A stretch of 50,082 nucleotides of DNA from Ferrimonas marina (GCF_900129905.1 NZ_FQXG01000003.1:127367-177448); one strand, 5' to 3'. Shown: positions 7,561 through 16,630, counted from the stretch's first letter. Notes: a model not told the origin generated them from the sequence alone. Program-made: numbers and translations.

Positions 7561-8340
7561 TTAGAAGAATGAGAGGTGTTTTAGCTTCTTCCATTGTCGG
7601 GCGAAGAAGCCGGTCTCCTTCCGGACGCGGCTCTCTGCTTCCTTGTAGCCAAGTTGGCTGGCGTAGGCATAAAGCCGTTGTGCTTCTGGGCGGTTCTCAG
7701 GGAGGACCCAGCCCTCGTGAAGCAGGTCGCCTAGGATCACCATGGCTGAGGGCTTTCCTGACCGGACGTCTTCAGTGATTTGATCCAGGGTGAGCCCGTA
7801 TGGGATCCGGGTTTTTTCAGAAACGTACTTGCGAGCCGGCGGGTACTGTTCACCAGCCAGTCGGCGCATTTCCACGATTCCTTGTACACGGTAGGCACCG
7901 GGGACCCTCTCTTCGGTATGGTTCAGGGCGGTAAAGAATCGCGCTGGGGTGTACCCGTGATCAGCAAGGCGTTTAGCGAGCTTTAGTCCATCGCGTTGTT
8001 TCCGGGATCCGTGCCAGTCGAGCTCATCGGTAAATGACTTCATGCCTAATAGCTCAAGCGATTCACGCTCCACTGTGGGTTTGTGGTTCGCCCTGATGAG
8101 CTTGGCTTTGATGCCGTTGGCCTTGTGGGGTGTCGCGAGGGGGCTTAGGTCATCCCGGTGCATGAGGTAGATCGCATACAGCGCATCCATGTCACCTTCG
8201 TCTGCAGCTCGTTGCAGGTTGGCCACTCCCATGTAGGTTGATACCGCCGTCTGGAAGTGGGACTCAGAGGTGGCGGGTTCGGCTGATAATGGCGTGGTTA
8301 CTACCAGCGCACCAAAAATCAGGGCGTGCAGAACTTTCAT
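7561..8340 (-). CDS. Secreted Sel1-like repeat protein
   Basis: A signal peptide is evident (hydrophobic core to PLSAEPA, about 20 residues). The body is helical with TPR/Sel1-type patches: LQRAADEGDMDALYAIYLMH near residues 42-61, and ILGDLLHEG...ENRPEAQRLYAYASQLGYKEAESRV near the C-terminus. Sel1 repeats mediate protein-protein contacts, often in envelope or secretion contexts. The function here is unknown; a periplasmic adaptor is possible. AGGAG lies just before the ATG at 8340. It is convergent with the primase-like gene and divergent from the RecD2-like gene, so it is probably monocistronic. Confidence 0.75.
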   Translation of the reverse strand: MKVLHALIFGALVVTTPLSAEPATSESHFQTAVSTYMGVANLQRAADEGDMDALYAIYLMHRDDLSPLATPHKANGIKAKLIRANHKPTVERESLELLGMKSFTDELDWHGSRKQRDGLKLAKRLADHGYTPARFFTALNHTEERVPGAYRVQGIVEMRRLAGEQYPPARKYVSEKTRIPYGLTLDQITEDVRSGKPSAMVILGDLLHEGWVLPENRPEAQRLYAYASQLGYKEAESRVRKETGFFARQWKKLKHLSFF

Positions 8341-8432
8341 TACAGCTCCTGGAAAACAAAATTAAGGACATCAACATACCTCAGTCTACCCCAGCTTGAG
8401 GCGGATATGGTGCCGGTGTGTTGGCGTTGGGT

Positions 8433-8458
8433 TTGAGAACATGGCCAAGGTGTATAAT
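8433..8458 (+). promoter_or_regulatory. Candidate promoter of the RecD2-like gene
   Basis: A perfect -10 box TATAAT is at 8453-8458, preceded by TG. The best -35-like match, TTGAGA at 8433-8438, is only 14 bp upstream, so the promoter may depend on an activator. It lies 28 bp before the start of the gene. Confidence 0.35.
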
Positions 8459-8486
8459 TAAAGGGTCGACCCCATGAGATTGAACA

Positions 8487-10685
8487 ATGATTACTGCTAG
8501 AGCAAGATTTCAGATCATCCGCGAACGCTCATCTAAAAAAGATCCTACTCGAAAGGTGCTAACGCTAAGGGTGGCCAACCCAAACGCTTTGGATGGCAAC
8601 GTAAAGGACCTCTCTGGTGACATCACTATGTTCATCGACAAGGGGAAGGGGTGGCAAAAGTACCACTATATCGAGTTTGCTGGTGCTCTGGCTGAGGGAG
8701 ACGGAGGGTACACCGCGACGCCGGAATCTGCGCAGCTAACCTTTGGGGCGGGGCTCGGTTACAAAATTGAATACCTCGAGGGTATAGTCTTCCGCCGCAA
8801 CCGAAAACTAAACCGAATCGGCAAGGGCTTCTTCGGTTTCATGCCAGGCAACTTCAATGCCTATCTCGATGCAGAAGACTTTGATGGGCTGCAGAAAATC
8901 AGTGGTTTGCCGGTGAAGCATATCCGTGAGGTGGCGAAAGCGGTTAGCGACAACGCAGAGCAGGCAGAACTCTATGCCCACATGAGGCAGGCAGGGATCT
9001 CAACTAAGTTGGCCGGTAAGCTGATCAATAGCTGGTCCAAAGAGGACATCTTGGATGCCGTTGAAAACCCGCTGTTGCTTGCCCCGCTAAAAGACGCGAC
9101 ATTGGAAGATTATCTGCCTGCTCTAGTGCGAGACGGCATGGACATGAGGCCTGACGATCCAAGAATTGCTCGGCTTTCTATAGCCGAGTGCGTCAGTGTT
9201 CTGCAGGCGGATGGTTCTACCGCCGTAAGCGAGCGGCGTGTCCTAAACGCAGTAACAAAGCAGTGCCCAAGCTTGGATAAAGATGAGATTCGCAGCATGC
9301 TGCAGAGCAGGGGCGGCGTCGCAGGCTTCCGGACTGTAAGGGGTGAATCAGGGAAGTCAGTCGTTAGCCGGATAATGGTTCAGGAGCAAGAGCAGCAATT
9401 GGTTTCCGCGGTTACAGAGCGCAACAAAAAGCTTGGCCTCTCTGACAGGGCAAGGGCGTCAATCAGCAGGAGTGCCGGTGAAGACCCCTCTTTGCGAGAG
9501 GCACTGGGTTGCGCCGTTGGGCAGGGGATCTCGCTATGGAATGTGTCTGGTCCGGGTGCATTACCCAGAGCTATCGTCGCTTTGAAGCAAATTGCTGAGG
9601 ACGTTGGGGCTGGCCCGGTAGAGGTGGTGTCACCTTTGAAGCCAACCGTCGGAAAACTTGCTAGAGATGTTGATGGCTTGCACGTTACTAGCCCGCATTC
9701 CAGGTTGTTGTGGCGACCAGGCATGGGGCACGGCCACAGGTACCGGAAGGACGCTAAGGTTCAAGAATCCGGGGTCCTTATCGTCACGGACAGCAATGCC
9801 CTGACAACACCTCAGTTGACAGCTTTGCTTGAAACTGTAGGGCCTAGTTGTAGGGTGGTCCTAGCAGGTGATGAGCACGGGCTCGGGCCGGTATCTCCTG
9901 GCCGGCCATTCAAGGCAATGGTGCAGCGCTCAGGCTTGCCCTCCTCTAAACTCGAAGAACCGGCCAGGCCAGAGGCATCATCTGGGCTTACCCGGGTTGA
10001 GCAAGATCTAAGAGCCGGTGGTGGGTTGCCAGGTGCTGATCTTCCAGGTTGCACGTGGAACAACGAGTATCAAGACACCAAAATCCGAGATGGTGTGATC
10101 AAGGCTTTAAAGGAGCAGGTTGCAGCGGATGGCAATGTTCTGGGCTCTCACATCATTGTTCCCCAGAATATGGGGAGTGTCGGCCAGGCATCACTTAACC
10201 GTGAGGCGCAGAAGGTCATCAATCCCAACGGCGAAGACTTGTTGCTTATTGACGGTAAGAGGGTCATGGCCAAGGCTGGGGACCCGGTCTACTGCATTCG
10301 AAGCAACAAAGAAACCGGCATCACTTTTGGCGAGAAGTGGGAACTGCTTCGGGCTACCGGGGATGGGGATACATACTTGCTGGGCGATGGTAACAGGCGG
10401 ATTGAGATCCCGGGTAAAGTGCTGGCCTCGGCATTCCAGCTTGGTTACGCAACCACACCACACCGCTTCGCCGGAAATCAGGTCGATAACGTGATGCTTG
10501 CCGTTCACGCTCAGCACTCTGATTCCTTCAACCGAGGAGTGCTGTGTTCAGTAGTATCCGGGGCGAGAAAAAGCCTAAGGGTGATCGGCTCTCAGAATGT
10601 CATTGAGCGGTTGATTTCAGAGAAGTCCAATCTCACAGACGGCTTGAGCTTTGGGGTGGGGCAGGCAGGGCTCACGCCAGCCTAA
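8487..10685 (+). CDS. RecD2-like helicase homologue with degenerate ATPase motifs
   Basis: The layout follows RecD2 (SF1B). An N-terminal OB-like part is followed by helix-hairpin-helix-like helices (LYAHMRQAGISTKLAGKLI and DILDAVENPLLL). Then come an ATPase-like region and a C-terminal region with GYATTPHRFAGNQVDNVML, NRGVLCSVVSGARKSLRVIG and HIIVPQNMGSVGQASLNRE, which match RecD2 motifs. The key residues are lost. The Walker A equivalent reads SGPGALPRA (about 355-363), lacking the GKT. The Walker B equivalent reads VLIVTDSN (about 429-436), lacking DE. LAGDEHGLGPVSPG preserves motif III. At 732 residues it is near full RecD2 length and its frame is intact, so the loss looks selected and not recent decay. 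It may be a DNA-binding or structural replisome factor. Confidence 0.75.
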   Translation: MITARARFQIIRERSSKKDPTRKVLTLRVANPNALDGNVKDLSGDITMFIDKGKGWQKYHYIEFAGALAEGDGGYTATPESAQLTFGAGLGYKIEYLEGIVFRRNRKLNRIGKGFFGFMPGNFNAYLDAEDFDGLQKISGLPVKHIREVAKAVSDNAEQAELYAHMRQAGISTKLAGKLINSWSKEDILDAVENPLLLAPLKDATLEDYLPALVRDGMDMRPDDPRIARLSIAECVSVLQADGSTAVSERRVLNAVTKQCPSLDKDEIRSMLQSRGGVAGFRTVRGESGKSVVSRIMVQEQEQQLVSAVTERNKKLGLSDRARASISRSAGEDPSLREALGCAVGQGISLWNVSGPGALPRAIVALKQIAEDVGAGPVEVVSPLKPTVGKLARDVDGLHVTSPHSRLLWRPGMGHGHRYRKDAKVQESGVLIVTDSNALTTPQLTALLETVGPSCRVVLAGDEHGLGPVSPGRPFKAMVQRSGLPSSKLEEPARPEASSGLTRVEQDLRAGGGLPGADLPGCTWNNEYQDTKIRDGVIKALKEQVAADGNVLGSHIIVPQNMGSVGQASLNREAQKVINPNGEDLLLIDGKRVMAKAGDPVYCIRSNKETGITFGEKWELLRATGDGDTYLLGDGNRRIEIPGKVLASAFQLGYATTPHRFAGNQVDNVMLAVHAQHSDSFNRGVLCSVVSGARKSLRVIGSQNVIERLISEKSNLTDGLSFGVGQAGLTPA

Positions 10686-10697
10686 CGTAGGCTGGCG
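10675..10697. terminator. Hairpin across the RecD2-like stop codon
   Basis: CGCCAGCCTA-ACG-TAGGCTGGCG is a perfect 10-bp stem with a 3-nt loop that contains the end of the TAA stop. It separates two convergent genes but has no T-tract. Confidence 0.55.
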
Positions 10698-10703
10698 CAG
10701 GGT

Positions 10704-11426
10704 TCAGCTGAAGGCGAGCAGGGCACCAACCAGGACGAACATGCCACCAAGAGCGTAAAGCAGTTGCTTGCGCTCTTTGCTTAGGGATTGTGCTTTGTCG
10801 CGGTAGTTCCGACCAACCTCTTTCAGGCGGCCGATCCGCAGTTGATCACGGGCATAGACGCCCTCGAGCTCATTGATGGTGTTGTTAGCATCCTTCAGTT
10901 CAGTCTCAAAGTGCTTGGCCAGGTCCAGAGCTTCGGCTTCACGGGCAGTCGCAGTGGGCTTCTCAGCAAGTTTGATTCTTAGAAGCCCATTTTCCTTTGC
11001 AAAATTGTCTCGCTGCTGGCGTAGGTGCCCTTGCACAACAGAGTGAAACTCCTGTGCATCTAGCGGGGGCCTTTTTAAAGTGCGACACACGTCGCGGTAC
11101 AGGGCCATCACTTGTTTTGCCTCGGTAGCGGCAACGTGGAAGCGTAGTTGGATACTGCGCGCCTCAGCCAGCCGGCTGAATTCTTTCCAGTCAATCCCAA
11201 GGCAGTGCTCAACAAAGCCCTTCAGGGTGCTGTAACCAAGGCGCCTTGCATCAGCCTTCTTGTGGGTGATGTGGGTCGTATGACGGTGAAGGGCGGCGCC
11301 AGGTGGAACCCGGGTGGCCTCAGACACGATGTCAGGTAGGGTCTTCCAATCCGCGGACTGTGCAGCCTCGCGGAGAGATTCCCGTGTGGGGGTATTGTCT
11401 GTCACAAGTGCAATATTGGCAGCCAT
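10704..11426 (-). CDS. Hypothetical tail-anchored coiled-coil protein
   Basis: I do not recognise this 240-residue protein. The N-terminal part is soluble and basic. Residues of about 130-220 are rich in charged helices typical of a coiled coil (NFAKENGLLRIKLAEK; ELKDANNTINELEGVYARDQLRIGRL). A single hydrophobic segment, LLYALGGMFVLVGALLAF, ends the chain, so it is probably a tail-anchored inner-membrane protein facing the cytoplasm. It is the last of three minus-strand genes, 65 bp after its neighbour. No clear ribosome site precedes the ATG at 11426. A role in anchoring plasmid DNA or replication proteins to the membrane is conceivable but unsupported. Confidence 0.6.
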   Translation of the reverse strand: MAANIALVTDNTPTRESLREAAQSADWKTLPDIVSEATRVPPGAALHRHTTHITHKKADARRLGYSTLKGFVEHCLGIDWKEFSRLAEARSIQLRFHVAATEAKQVMALYRDVCRTLKRPPLDAQEFHSVVQGHLRQQRDNFAKENGLLRIKLAEKPTATAREAEALDLAKHFETELKDANNTINELEGVYARDQLRIGRLKEVGRNYRDKAQSLSKERKQLLYALGGMFVLVGALLAFS

Positions 11427-11491
11427 AGCGATAGGTTCTTTTTGATTGATGTTACCAAAGCGATGCGGTGCGCTGTGGGGAATTTGACCAC

Positions 11492-12094
11492 TTAATTATG
11501 AGCGTCAGATATGTACCCACTGACATCCACTGCTTGCCTGATCCGGTCTTTCCAGTAGTCGCGAGCGAAACTGCCCTGCAGGCACAGCTTAGGATCGAAG
11601 GGCACGCCGTGCCGCTGATGGAGCTTTACGTGCTCCGCTTCGGTGATCTCAAGGTAGGGGGCGTTGCTTGAATCGGAAAGTCTGCAAACCCTCATTGGGA
11701 CACCATCCTGACCAATGGGCGGAAGCCCCATCACCATCCTGGCTTCAGAGCCTACTGGCTCACTATGCTCGCTGGTGTCGATGGATTCGAAGACATACTC
11801 AAGATCGCCCAGGAAGAGGGATCTTGAGCGCGGGTTTGGCTCAGGCCAGTGCGAGAGCGTCAGGTCCAAGCTGCCAGTGGATCGAAACACCAGGATCTCT
11901 CGCCACTGTGCATGGCTGTTGAGGCGATGTGCCCAGTACGCAGGGTCACTCTTCGTTAGGCTGTTGAGCAGTGTGACTGCTGCGTCGGTGGCCAACTGAT
12001 CCGTTACGGCTTCTGAGACCGCGGTCAGTTCCGGGGATTGACTGGGGCTAGGCAGCGCCAGACTTGCTGCGAGGATGAGTTGGTTAACCTGCAT
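11492..12094 (-). CDS. Hypothetical protein with short hydrophobic N-terminus
   Basis: I do not recognise this 200-residue protein. It starts MQVNQLILAASLALPSPSQS, which could be a short signal peptide. The rest is mixed alpha/beta with no visible motif and two cysteines (VCRLS and KLCLQG). GAGGT lies before the ATG at 12094. It begins 4 bp after the end of the upstream gene, so the two are translated from one mRNA. Confidence 0.6.
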   Translation of the reverse strand: MQVNQLILAASLALPSPSQSPELTAVSEAVTDQLATDAAVTLLNSLTKSDPAYWAHRLNSHAQWREILVFRSTGSLDLTLSHWPEPNPRSRSLFLGDLEYVFESIDTSEHSEPVGSEARMVMGLPPIGQDGVPMRVCRLSDSSNAPYLEITEAEHVKLHQRHGVPFDPKLCLQGSFARDYWKDRIRQAVDVSGYISDAHN

Positions 12095-12097
12095 GTG

Positions 12098-13174
12098 TTA
12101 CCTCAATTTAAAAAAGACACTGCCTGGGGCGACTTGGTAGCGCACTTTCGAAGGCCAGCTCTTCCGAATGTTCTGCAGAGCTAGTTTGACGTCGGATTCT
12201 GTCGCCAACCGTGTGCTTAAGCCGCGGGCGCCTGTTATGGCCTGCGCTATGTGCAGATGGCTCAGGGTCTGCTCTTTACGGCCAAAGAAGGGCCCGAGAG
12301 CACCGACAACGGAGCGAAGGACTGCCTCGAGGTCATAGACCTGTGGGTGCGCTTCCTGCCCCGATGCTTGTGCTTGATACAGACAATGATAAATCAGCTC
12401 ATCAGGAACTTTGGTACCCAATGCCGCTTGCTTAATCAGATCGCTGGCGCGCAATAAAGCGACCAGGTTGGCTTCCCGGGCTGCGATGGCAGGGCTTCTG
12501 AACTGAGCAAGAATGCTGGTGTCATTGGTGCCTGGCCAGAGCTTGCCTACCATCACTTCCTGTGTATGTTCACGGGATCCCGCGCCTGAAATTTTTTGCG
12601 TCAAGACACCTGGGTGGTTTGGCTTTACCGCGGGCTTGAAGCTCATGCGATGCTCCTCACCAAGTGATGGTTCGGCAATGGAGTCAACACGCAGAACAGC
12701 TGGATAGACGCCCTGGTCGTCAGGATCGTTGAAGACACTCAGGTTATGCGAAAACAGTGGCGGGACGCATTTGATGACAGATCCATTGTCCAGAGACAGG
12801 TCACCATCGCCATTGATTGTGGTTACCGTGTGATCGCCAACCCTGGCGCCCGGGGAGACCTGTAATCCGTGTAAGTGCGGTTCTCTAGCGGATAGGCGGT
12901 ATTCGCCTTGCTTGGAGCGAGAGGGAACCGCGACGACATCACTCGTAACGTTGGGGCCAAGTGGAACCAGTTTGGTGATCCCAGGTAAAGCTGCTGCCAC
13001 GCTCGAAACAATCACTGCTTTGCCGGCTAAAGCCGATCTTTGGGTTCGGAGGTTGGTAACCTTGATCCCAGAGGGCTCTTGGCGTTCAGCCCGTAACGAG
13101 CTTGAGAAGTGCCGCCAACTCGGCGGGATGGTTGTAAACGCTCTTGCCAGCAGTTTCTCGCTGAGTGGTTTCAA
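12098..13174 (-). CDS. Hypothetical protein
   Basis: I do not recognise this 358-residue protein. A hydrophobic stretch AVIVSSVAAALPGITKLV lies near residues 53-70. The middle is rich in beta-like segments (HTVTTINGDGDLSLDNGSVIK), and the C-terminal third is helical (DLEAVLRSVVGALGPFFGRKEQTL). The start is uncertain: the frame opens with a TTG at 13174 and no in-frame ATG occurs before the middle of the protein. It heads the minus-strand trio and diverges from polA across about 54 bp, so the two promoters must overlap or lie close together. Confidence 0.55.
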   Translation of the reverse strand: MKPLSEKLLARAFTTIPPSWRHFSSSLRAERQEPSGIKVTNLRTQRSALAGKAVIVSSVAAALPGITKLVPLGPNVTSDVVAVPSRSKQGEYRLSAREPHLHGLQVSPGARVGDHTVTTINGDGDLSLDNGSVIKCVPPLFSHNLSVFNDPDDQGVYPAVLRVDSIAEPSLGEEHRMSFKPAVKPNHPGVLTQKISGAGSREHTQEVMVGKLWPGTNDTSILAQFRSPAIAAREANLVALLRASDLIKQAALGTKVPDELIYHCLYQAQASGQEAHPQVYDLEAVLRSVVGALGPFFGRKEQTLSHLHIAQAITGARGLSTRLATESDVKLALQNIRKSWPSKVRYQVAPGSVFFKLR

Positions 13175-13228
13175 TGGTCTGCGCCTGTATCCGTCGGTGC
13201 AATTATCGTATCAAAGGTGGTGATATTA

Positions 13229-15454
13229 ATGCGGATAAGTCCACATGCTGGTCTGTGCCCTGGCCTGGGATTATCTGGTGGCGGCGCTGATGGTGAGCTC
13301 CATCTGTGCCAGGCGGTCTCTGCGTTGGTGGGGGCCGAGTCGTTTGAGCTGGTTCGATCAGGTCCTGCCGCTGCCGGGGAGCAGGAGCCGGTTTTCGATC
13401 TGTTGGTCACCGCGGTGCCAGAGGTAGCGGCGAACGTGACTGTCGACGTGTGGTACATGGACGGCGCTGATGTCCGGGAGATCCCCAGGTTGAGTGGTGA
13501 AAAGGTTGCTCTGCAACTTGAGCTCGCAGTTTCTGCATATCGTCACAGCGAAGGAGAAGAGCCGCCTATCGGTCCGCAGACCATCAAGCGCTTGGTTGGT
13601 CGGTACTCAAGCCTAGAATCTCTGTTGGCTTCGCCGCCCGGTGGCGCGCTGGGTAGGGGGGTGGCGAAACTCAGGCCCTTTCTAGAGCAGGCTGCAGGCG
13701 AGGCACTGAGCCTCAGCGGATCACCAGACGTGTCTACCAGTCCTGCGCCCGGTTCAGTGATTGGGAAGATCGGGGGGGAGGCGTCACTGATCGGCTCGTC
13801 GATTCGCTGCCATGAAGCCAGGGGTGATTCTGAGTGGGTGGGTGCGTTGAGGGGGGCGCGGTATCTGCTGGTGCAAAGCATGTCTGGACACGTTGCATTG
13901 CACACGGACACGTCTACCTGGTTCCTGGTCGCTGAACAGTTAAGGGGAGCCGCTCTGAGGGCCGTGATTGAGCAGGTGAGGGCAGATGGTGCCGTAACGC
14001 TCTGCATTAGCTCAGAGACTCTGTCTGGCCCTCTGGGAAGGGATTGTGCCCGCCTGTTTGATTACGAGCTCAGGACAATGGTCTATGTTGCCGATTCAAG
14101 CGTTCGGGGGGACCAGTCCGATGCTGAGCTTGTTGAGGCTGTGGTGGGTGGCAGTGCAAGGGCATTGGAAGAGGCGTGCTTGCCGATGTCTCACCGTCGC
14201 GGGGCACTGATCATGGCCCTGGGTGCCGTGAGGCAGGTCTACGCCACACTTCGGGAGCAGGGGACGCTGGGCTTCTATCTCAATGTCGAAAAGCCCATGA
14301 CATCGATTCTGGCCGGCATGACCAGTCATGGAGTATTGGTGGACCGAGGTAGCCTCAAGAAGTCCGAGCTGGTATTGCAGAAAGAGCTTGCCGAGGTAAC
14401 AACTGCATTCAGCGGGGCAGTAGGCCGCGAGGTGGTACTGAGTAAGCCTGCTGACGTCGCGGCGGCGCTGTTTGATGAGCTCAAAATGGAGTTGTCGGCC
14501 AAAGGCAGGTCCACCTCGGCCAGTGCTCTGGCTCAACTGCAGGGGGATCCGGCAGTTGACGCGTTACTGCGGGGACGGCAGTTGCAAACACTGCTCTCGT
14601 CGACCGTGAGGAAGTTACCAGGGCACATTAACGGCGAGACAGGCAGGGTTCATGCGCAATTTCGTCAAACCACGACTGCGACAGGGCGCCTGTCCTGTGC
14701 TGAGCCTAACCTGCAGGGCACTCCCTCAAAAAGTGTCGATGGCGCGTTAATCCGGCAAGCATTTATGCCCAGTGACGGTTACAAGCTACTGGGGATGGAT
14801 TACTCCCAGATTGAATTGAGGGTGTTGGCCCATTTGTCGGGGGAGGAGGTACTGATCGAGGCCTTCCGCGCTGGCGAGGATATCCATCAACGCACAGGGG
14901 ATGAGATCTTCGGTGGGCTTGGATTGAGTGGTTCAGAGCGACGGCGCCGAGCGAAGGCGGTCAATTTTGGCATTATTTATGGACTTACTGCGCATGGCCT
15001 CGCACCAGATCTGGGCGTCTCTACGGATGAGGCAGAGGGCTATATCCAAACATACCTGCAGCGCCTTCCCAGGGTGGGGGAGTACCTATCTGCATTACGG
15101 CAACAGAGCGCGAAAGGATACGTCAGCACACTGTACGGACGGCGGATAGCCATACCCGTAAATACGGTAAGCAGGGCGCGAAGAGAGAGGATGGCGCAGA
15201 ATGCTCCGATGCAGGGGTCGGCCAGCGATATCATTAAGCGGGCGATGGTGCTGTCCGACCGATACATTCGCGAGCAAGGGTTAGACGCTCACATGCTACT
15301 CCAGGTGCATGACGAACTGCTGTTCGAGGTGGACAGCAAGTCTGCGGAGGTGGCCAGGCTGGGGTTAAAGTCGTGCATGGAAAACGCGGCCCAGTTGATT
15401 GTCCCCTTGTTAGTCGACGACAAGCTTGGACAATCGTGGGCCGCGGTTCATTGA
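13229..15454 (+). CDS. Family A DNA polymerase (PolA-like) with eroded exonuclease domains
   Basis: The C-terminal polymerase domain is intact. Motif A is LLGMDYSQIELRVLAHLSGE near residue 520, motif B RRRAKAVNFGIIYG near 572-585, and motif C LLQVHDELLFEV near 690-701. TTTATGRLSCAEPNLQ precedes motif A as in PolI. The N-terminal 330 residues are much altered. A helix-3-turn-helix remnant of the 5'-nuclease survives (PIGPQTIKRLVGRYSSLESLL near 113-133), but I find neither the acidic nuclease motifs nor the aspartates of the 3'-5' exonuclease. It would be a processivity- and repair-limited replicative or gap-filling enzyme for the plasmid. ATG at 13229 follows AAGGTGG. Length is 741 residues against about 928 in E. 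coli PolI. Confidence 0.92.
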   Translation: MRISPHAGLCPGLGLSGGGADGELHLCQAVSALVGAESFELVRSGPAAAGEQEPVFDLLVTAVPEVAANVTVDVWYMDGADVREIPRLSGEKVALQLELAVSAYRHSEGEEPPIGPQTIKRLVGRYSSLESLLASPPGGALGRGVAKLRPFLEQAAGEALSLSGSPDVSTSPAPGSVIGKIGGEASLIGSSIRCHEARGDSEWVGALRGARYLLVQSMSGHVALHTDTSTWFLVAEQLRGAALRAVIEQVRADGAVTLCISSETLSGPLGRDCARLFDYELRTMVYVADSSVRGDQSDAELVEAVVGGSARALEEACLPMSHRRGALIMALGAVRQVYATLREQGTLGFYLNVEKPMTSILAGMTSHGVLVDRGSLKKSELVLQKELAEVTTAFSGAVGREVVLSKPADVAAALFDELKMELSAKGRSTSASALAQLQGDPAVDALLRGRQLQTLLSSTVRKLPGHINGETGRVHAQFRQTTTATGRLSCAEPNLQGTPSKSVDGALIRQAFMPSDGYKLLGMDYSQIELRVLAHLSGEEVLIEAFRAGEDIHQRTGDEIFGGLGLSGSERRRRAKAVNFGIIYGLTAHGLAPDLGVSTDEAEGYIQTYLQRLPRVGEYLSALRQQSAKGYVSTLYGRRIAIPVNTVSRARRERMAQNAPMQGSASDIIKRAMVLSDRYIREQGLDAHMLLQVHDELLFEVDSKSAEVARLGLKSCMENAAQLIVPLLVDDKLGQSWAAVH

Positions 15455-15463
15455 GGTGAAACG

Positions 15464-16531
15464 CTACTCGGGAATGGCGTTTACAAACCCTTTGATTGAA
15501 CTCAGAAGGGCGCGACTGGCCTGGAGTTCACCATTGAGTTGAGCATTCTGCTTGGTTAAGTCGTTCACCTGCTGTGCATTCTGATCGCGTTGCGCCTCAG
15601 AAGCGGCCAGGCGCTCCGTTAGCGAGGCGATTTCTGCAAGTGCACGATCCAGTTCGCTTTGAGACGGCATGTTAGCCGCCAGTGTGGGCGCTGGTTGGGC
15701 TGCAGGTTTTGCAGGGGTTGCGCGTTTTGCAGGAGCAGCGGCTACGGCTTCCTTGGCAACTTTTGCAGGGGCTGCAGTAGCCTTTGGCTTCTCAGTTTGC
15801 TTGGCCTCTGGAGCGGGAGCGGGTTTGGCTGCTTTTGCAGTCTGCTTAGCGGCCGCAGGTTTGGGCTCTGGCTTAGCGGCACTTTCCGCGGCAGCCTTCT
15901 TCAGCACTTCTGCCCGCGCCTGAATAACAGCCAGGCCACCCTCAGCGAAGCGGAACTTGGCTTCATTGAAGCCCATCTGCTGAACTTCTTCTTCTACGAG
16001 GATCCCCGCTTCTGCGATGGCGTGCAGTACAGCGCCTGCTTTGTCAACAGCGACGTCGGCAGCCTTAGAAACCATGGAAGTAAAGAACTTGTCCTTTGTC
16101 TCACCAATGGCAGCGAGTGCAATCAGCACTTTGTTTGCCACAGCCGGTGTTGGCAACTTGGCCGGTAGGGCCAGTGCCTCTTTGGCTTCAACAACGACGG
16201 CGGCTTTGGCCGGCGCCTTGGCGGTTGCCTTCTTGGTGGGAGCCTTGGGCGCAGCGGGCTTTGCTGCTTTCTTCGCTGTCGCTTTCTTGGCTGCAGGCTT
16301 CTTGGCGGGAGTAGCTTTCTCGCTAATCTGTTGTACGCCAAGTTCTGTCGCAGTGGCATCCCCACCGACAACCTTGATGAGCTTCTTGGTTCGCAGCGCC
16401 AAGAAGTTGGTCTTGACGATGGCAGAGGAAAGCTTAGTCGCCTCACATACTTGGTCAGGACTTATTGAGGGGGATTGCACGACGGCCTCGAGCACGGCGC
16501 GCGCTTGGTTGTTCAGCTGTACCGCAGTCAT
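15464..16531 (-). CDS. Histone H1/AlgP-like lysine-alanine-rich nucleoid protein
   Basis: It opens with a winged-helix-like domain (ARAVLEAVVQSPSISPDQV ... SSAIVKTNFLALRTKKLIKVV). An AKKPAAKKATAKKAAKPAAPKAP tract follows, then a folded helical centre (about 120-210), a second AAAKQTAKAAKPAPAPEAK tract, and a C-terminal coiled coil (LDRALAEIASLTERLAASEAQ). Lysine-alanine-proline tails of this kind occur in AlgP and histone-H1-like bacterial proteins and bind DNA without sequence preference. The N-terminal wing and two tails suggest it coats or bridges plasmid DNA. It ends 9 bp after the convergent polA stop with no terminator between. GGAG lies before the ATG. Confidence 0.7.
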   Translation of the reverse strand: MTAVQLNNQARAVLEAVVQSPSISPDQVCEATKLSSAIVKTNFLALRTKKLIKVVGGDATATELGVQQISEKATPAKKPAAKKATAKKAAKPAAPKAPTKKATAKAPAKAAVVVEAKEALALPAKLPTPAVANKVLIALAAIGETKDKFFTSMVSKAADVAVDKAGAVLHAIAEAGILVEEEVQQMGFNEAKFRFAEGGLAVIQARAEVLKKAAAESAAKPEPKPAAAKQTAKAAKPAPAPEAKQTEKPKATAAPAKVAKEAVAAAPAKRATPAKPAAQPAPTLAANMPSQSELDRALAEIASLTERLAASEAQRDQNAQQVNDLTKQNAQLNGELQASRALLSSIKGFVNAIPE

Positions 16532-16630
16532 ACCTAGGCTCCGGAGAGAGTAAATTTAAGGCAACTATAATCAAAAAGCGCAGCCGACACAACTTAGCAA
16601 AAGGGGTTGGAAGGCATTGAAGAAGAATAA

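Noticed and set aside
15659-16553. Plus-strand alanine- and glycine-rich open frames opposite the H1-like gene
   Set aside because: Their composition is the expected shadow of AAG/GCC-rich A/K tails on the other strand.
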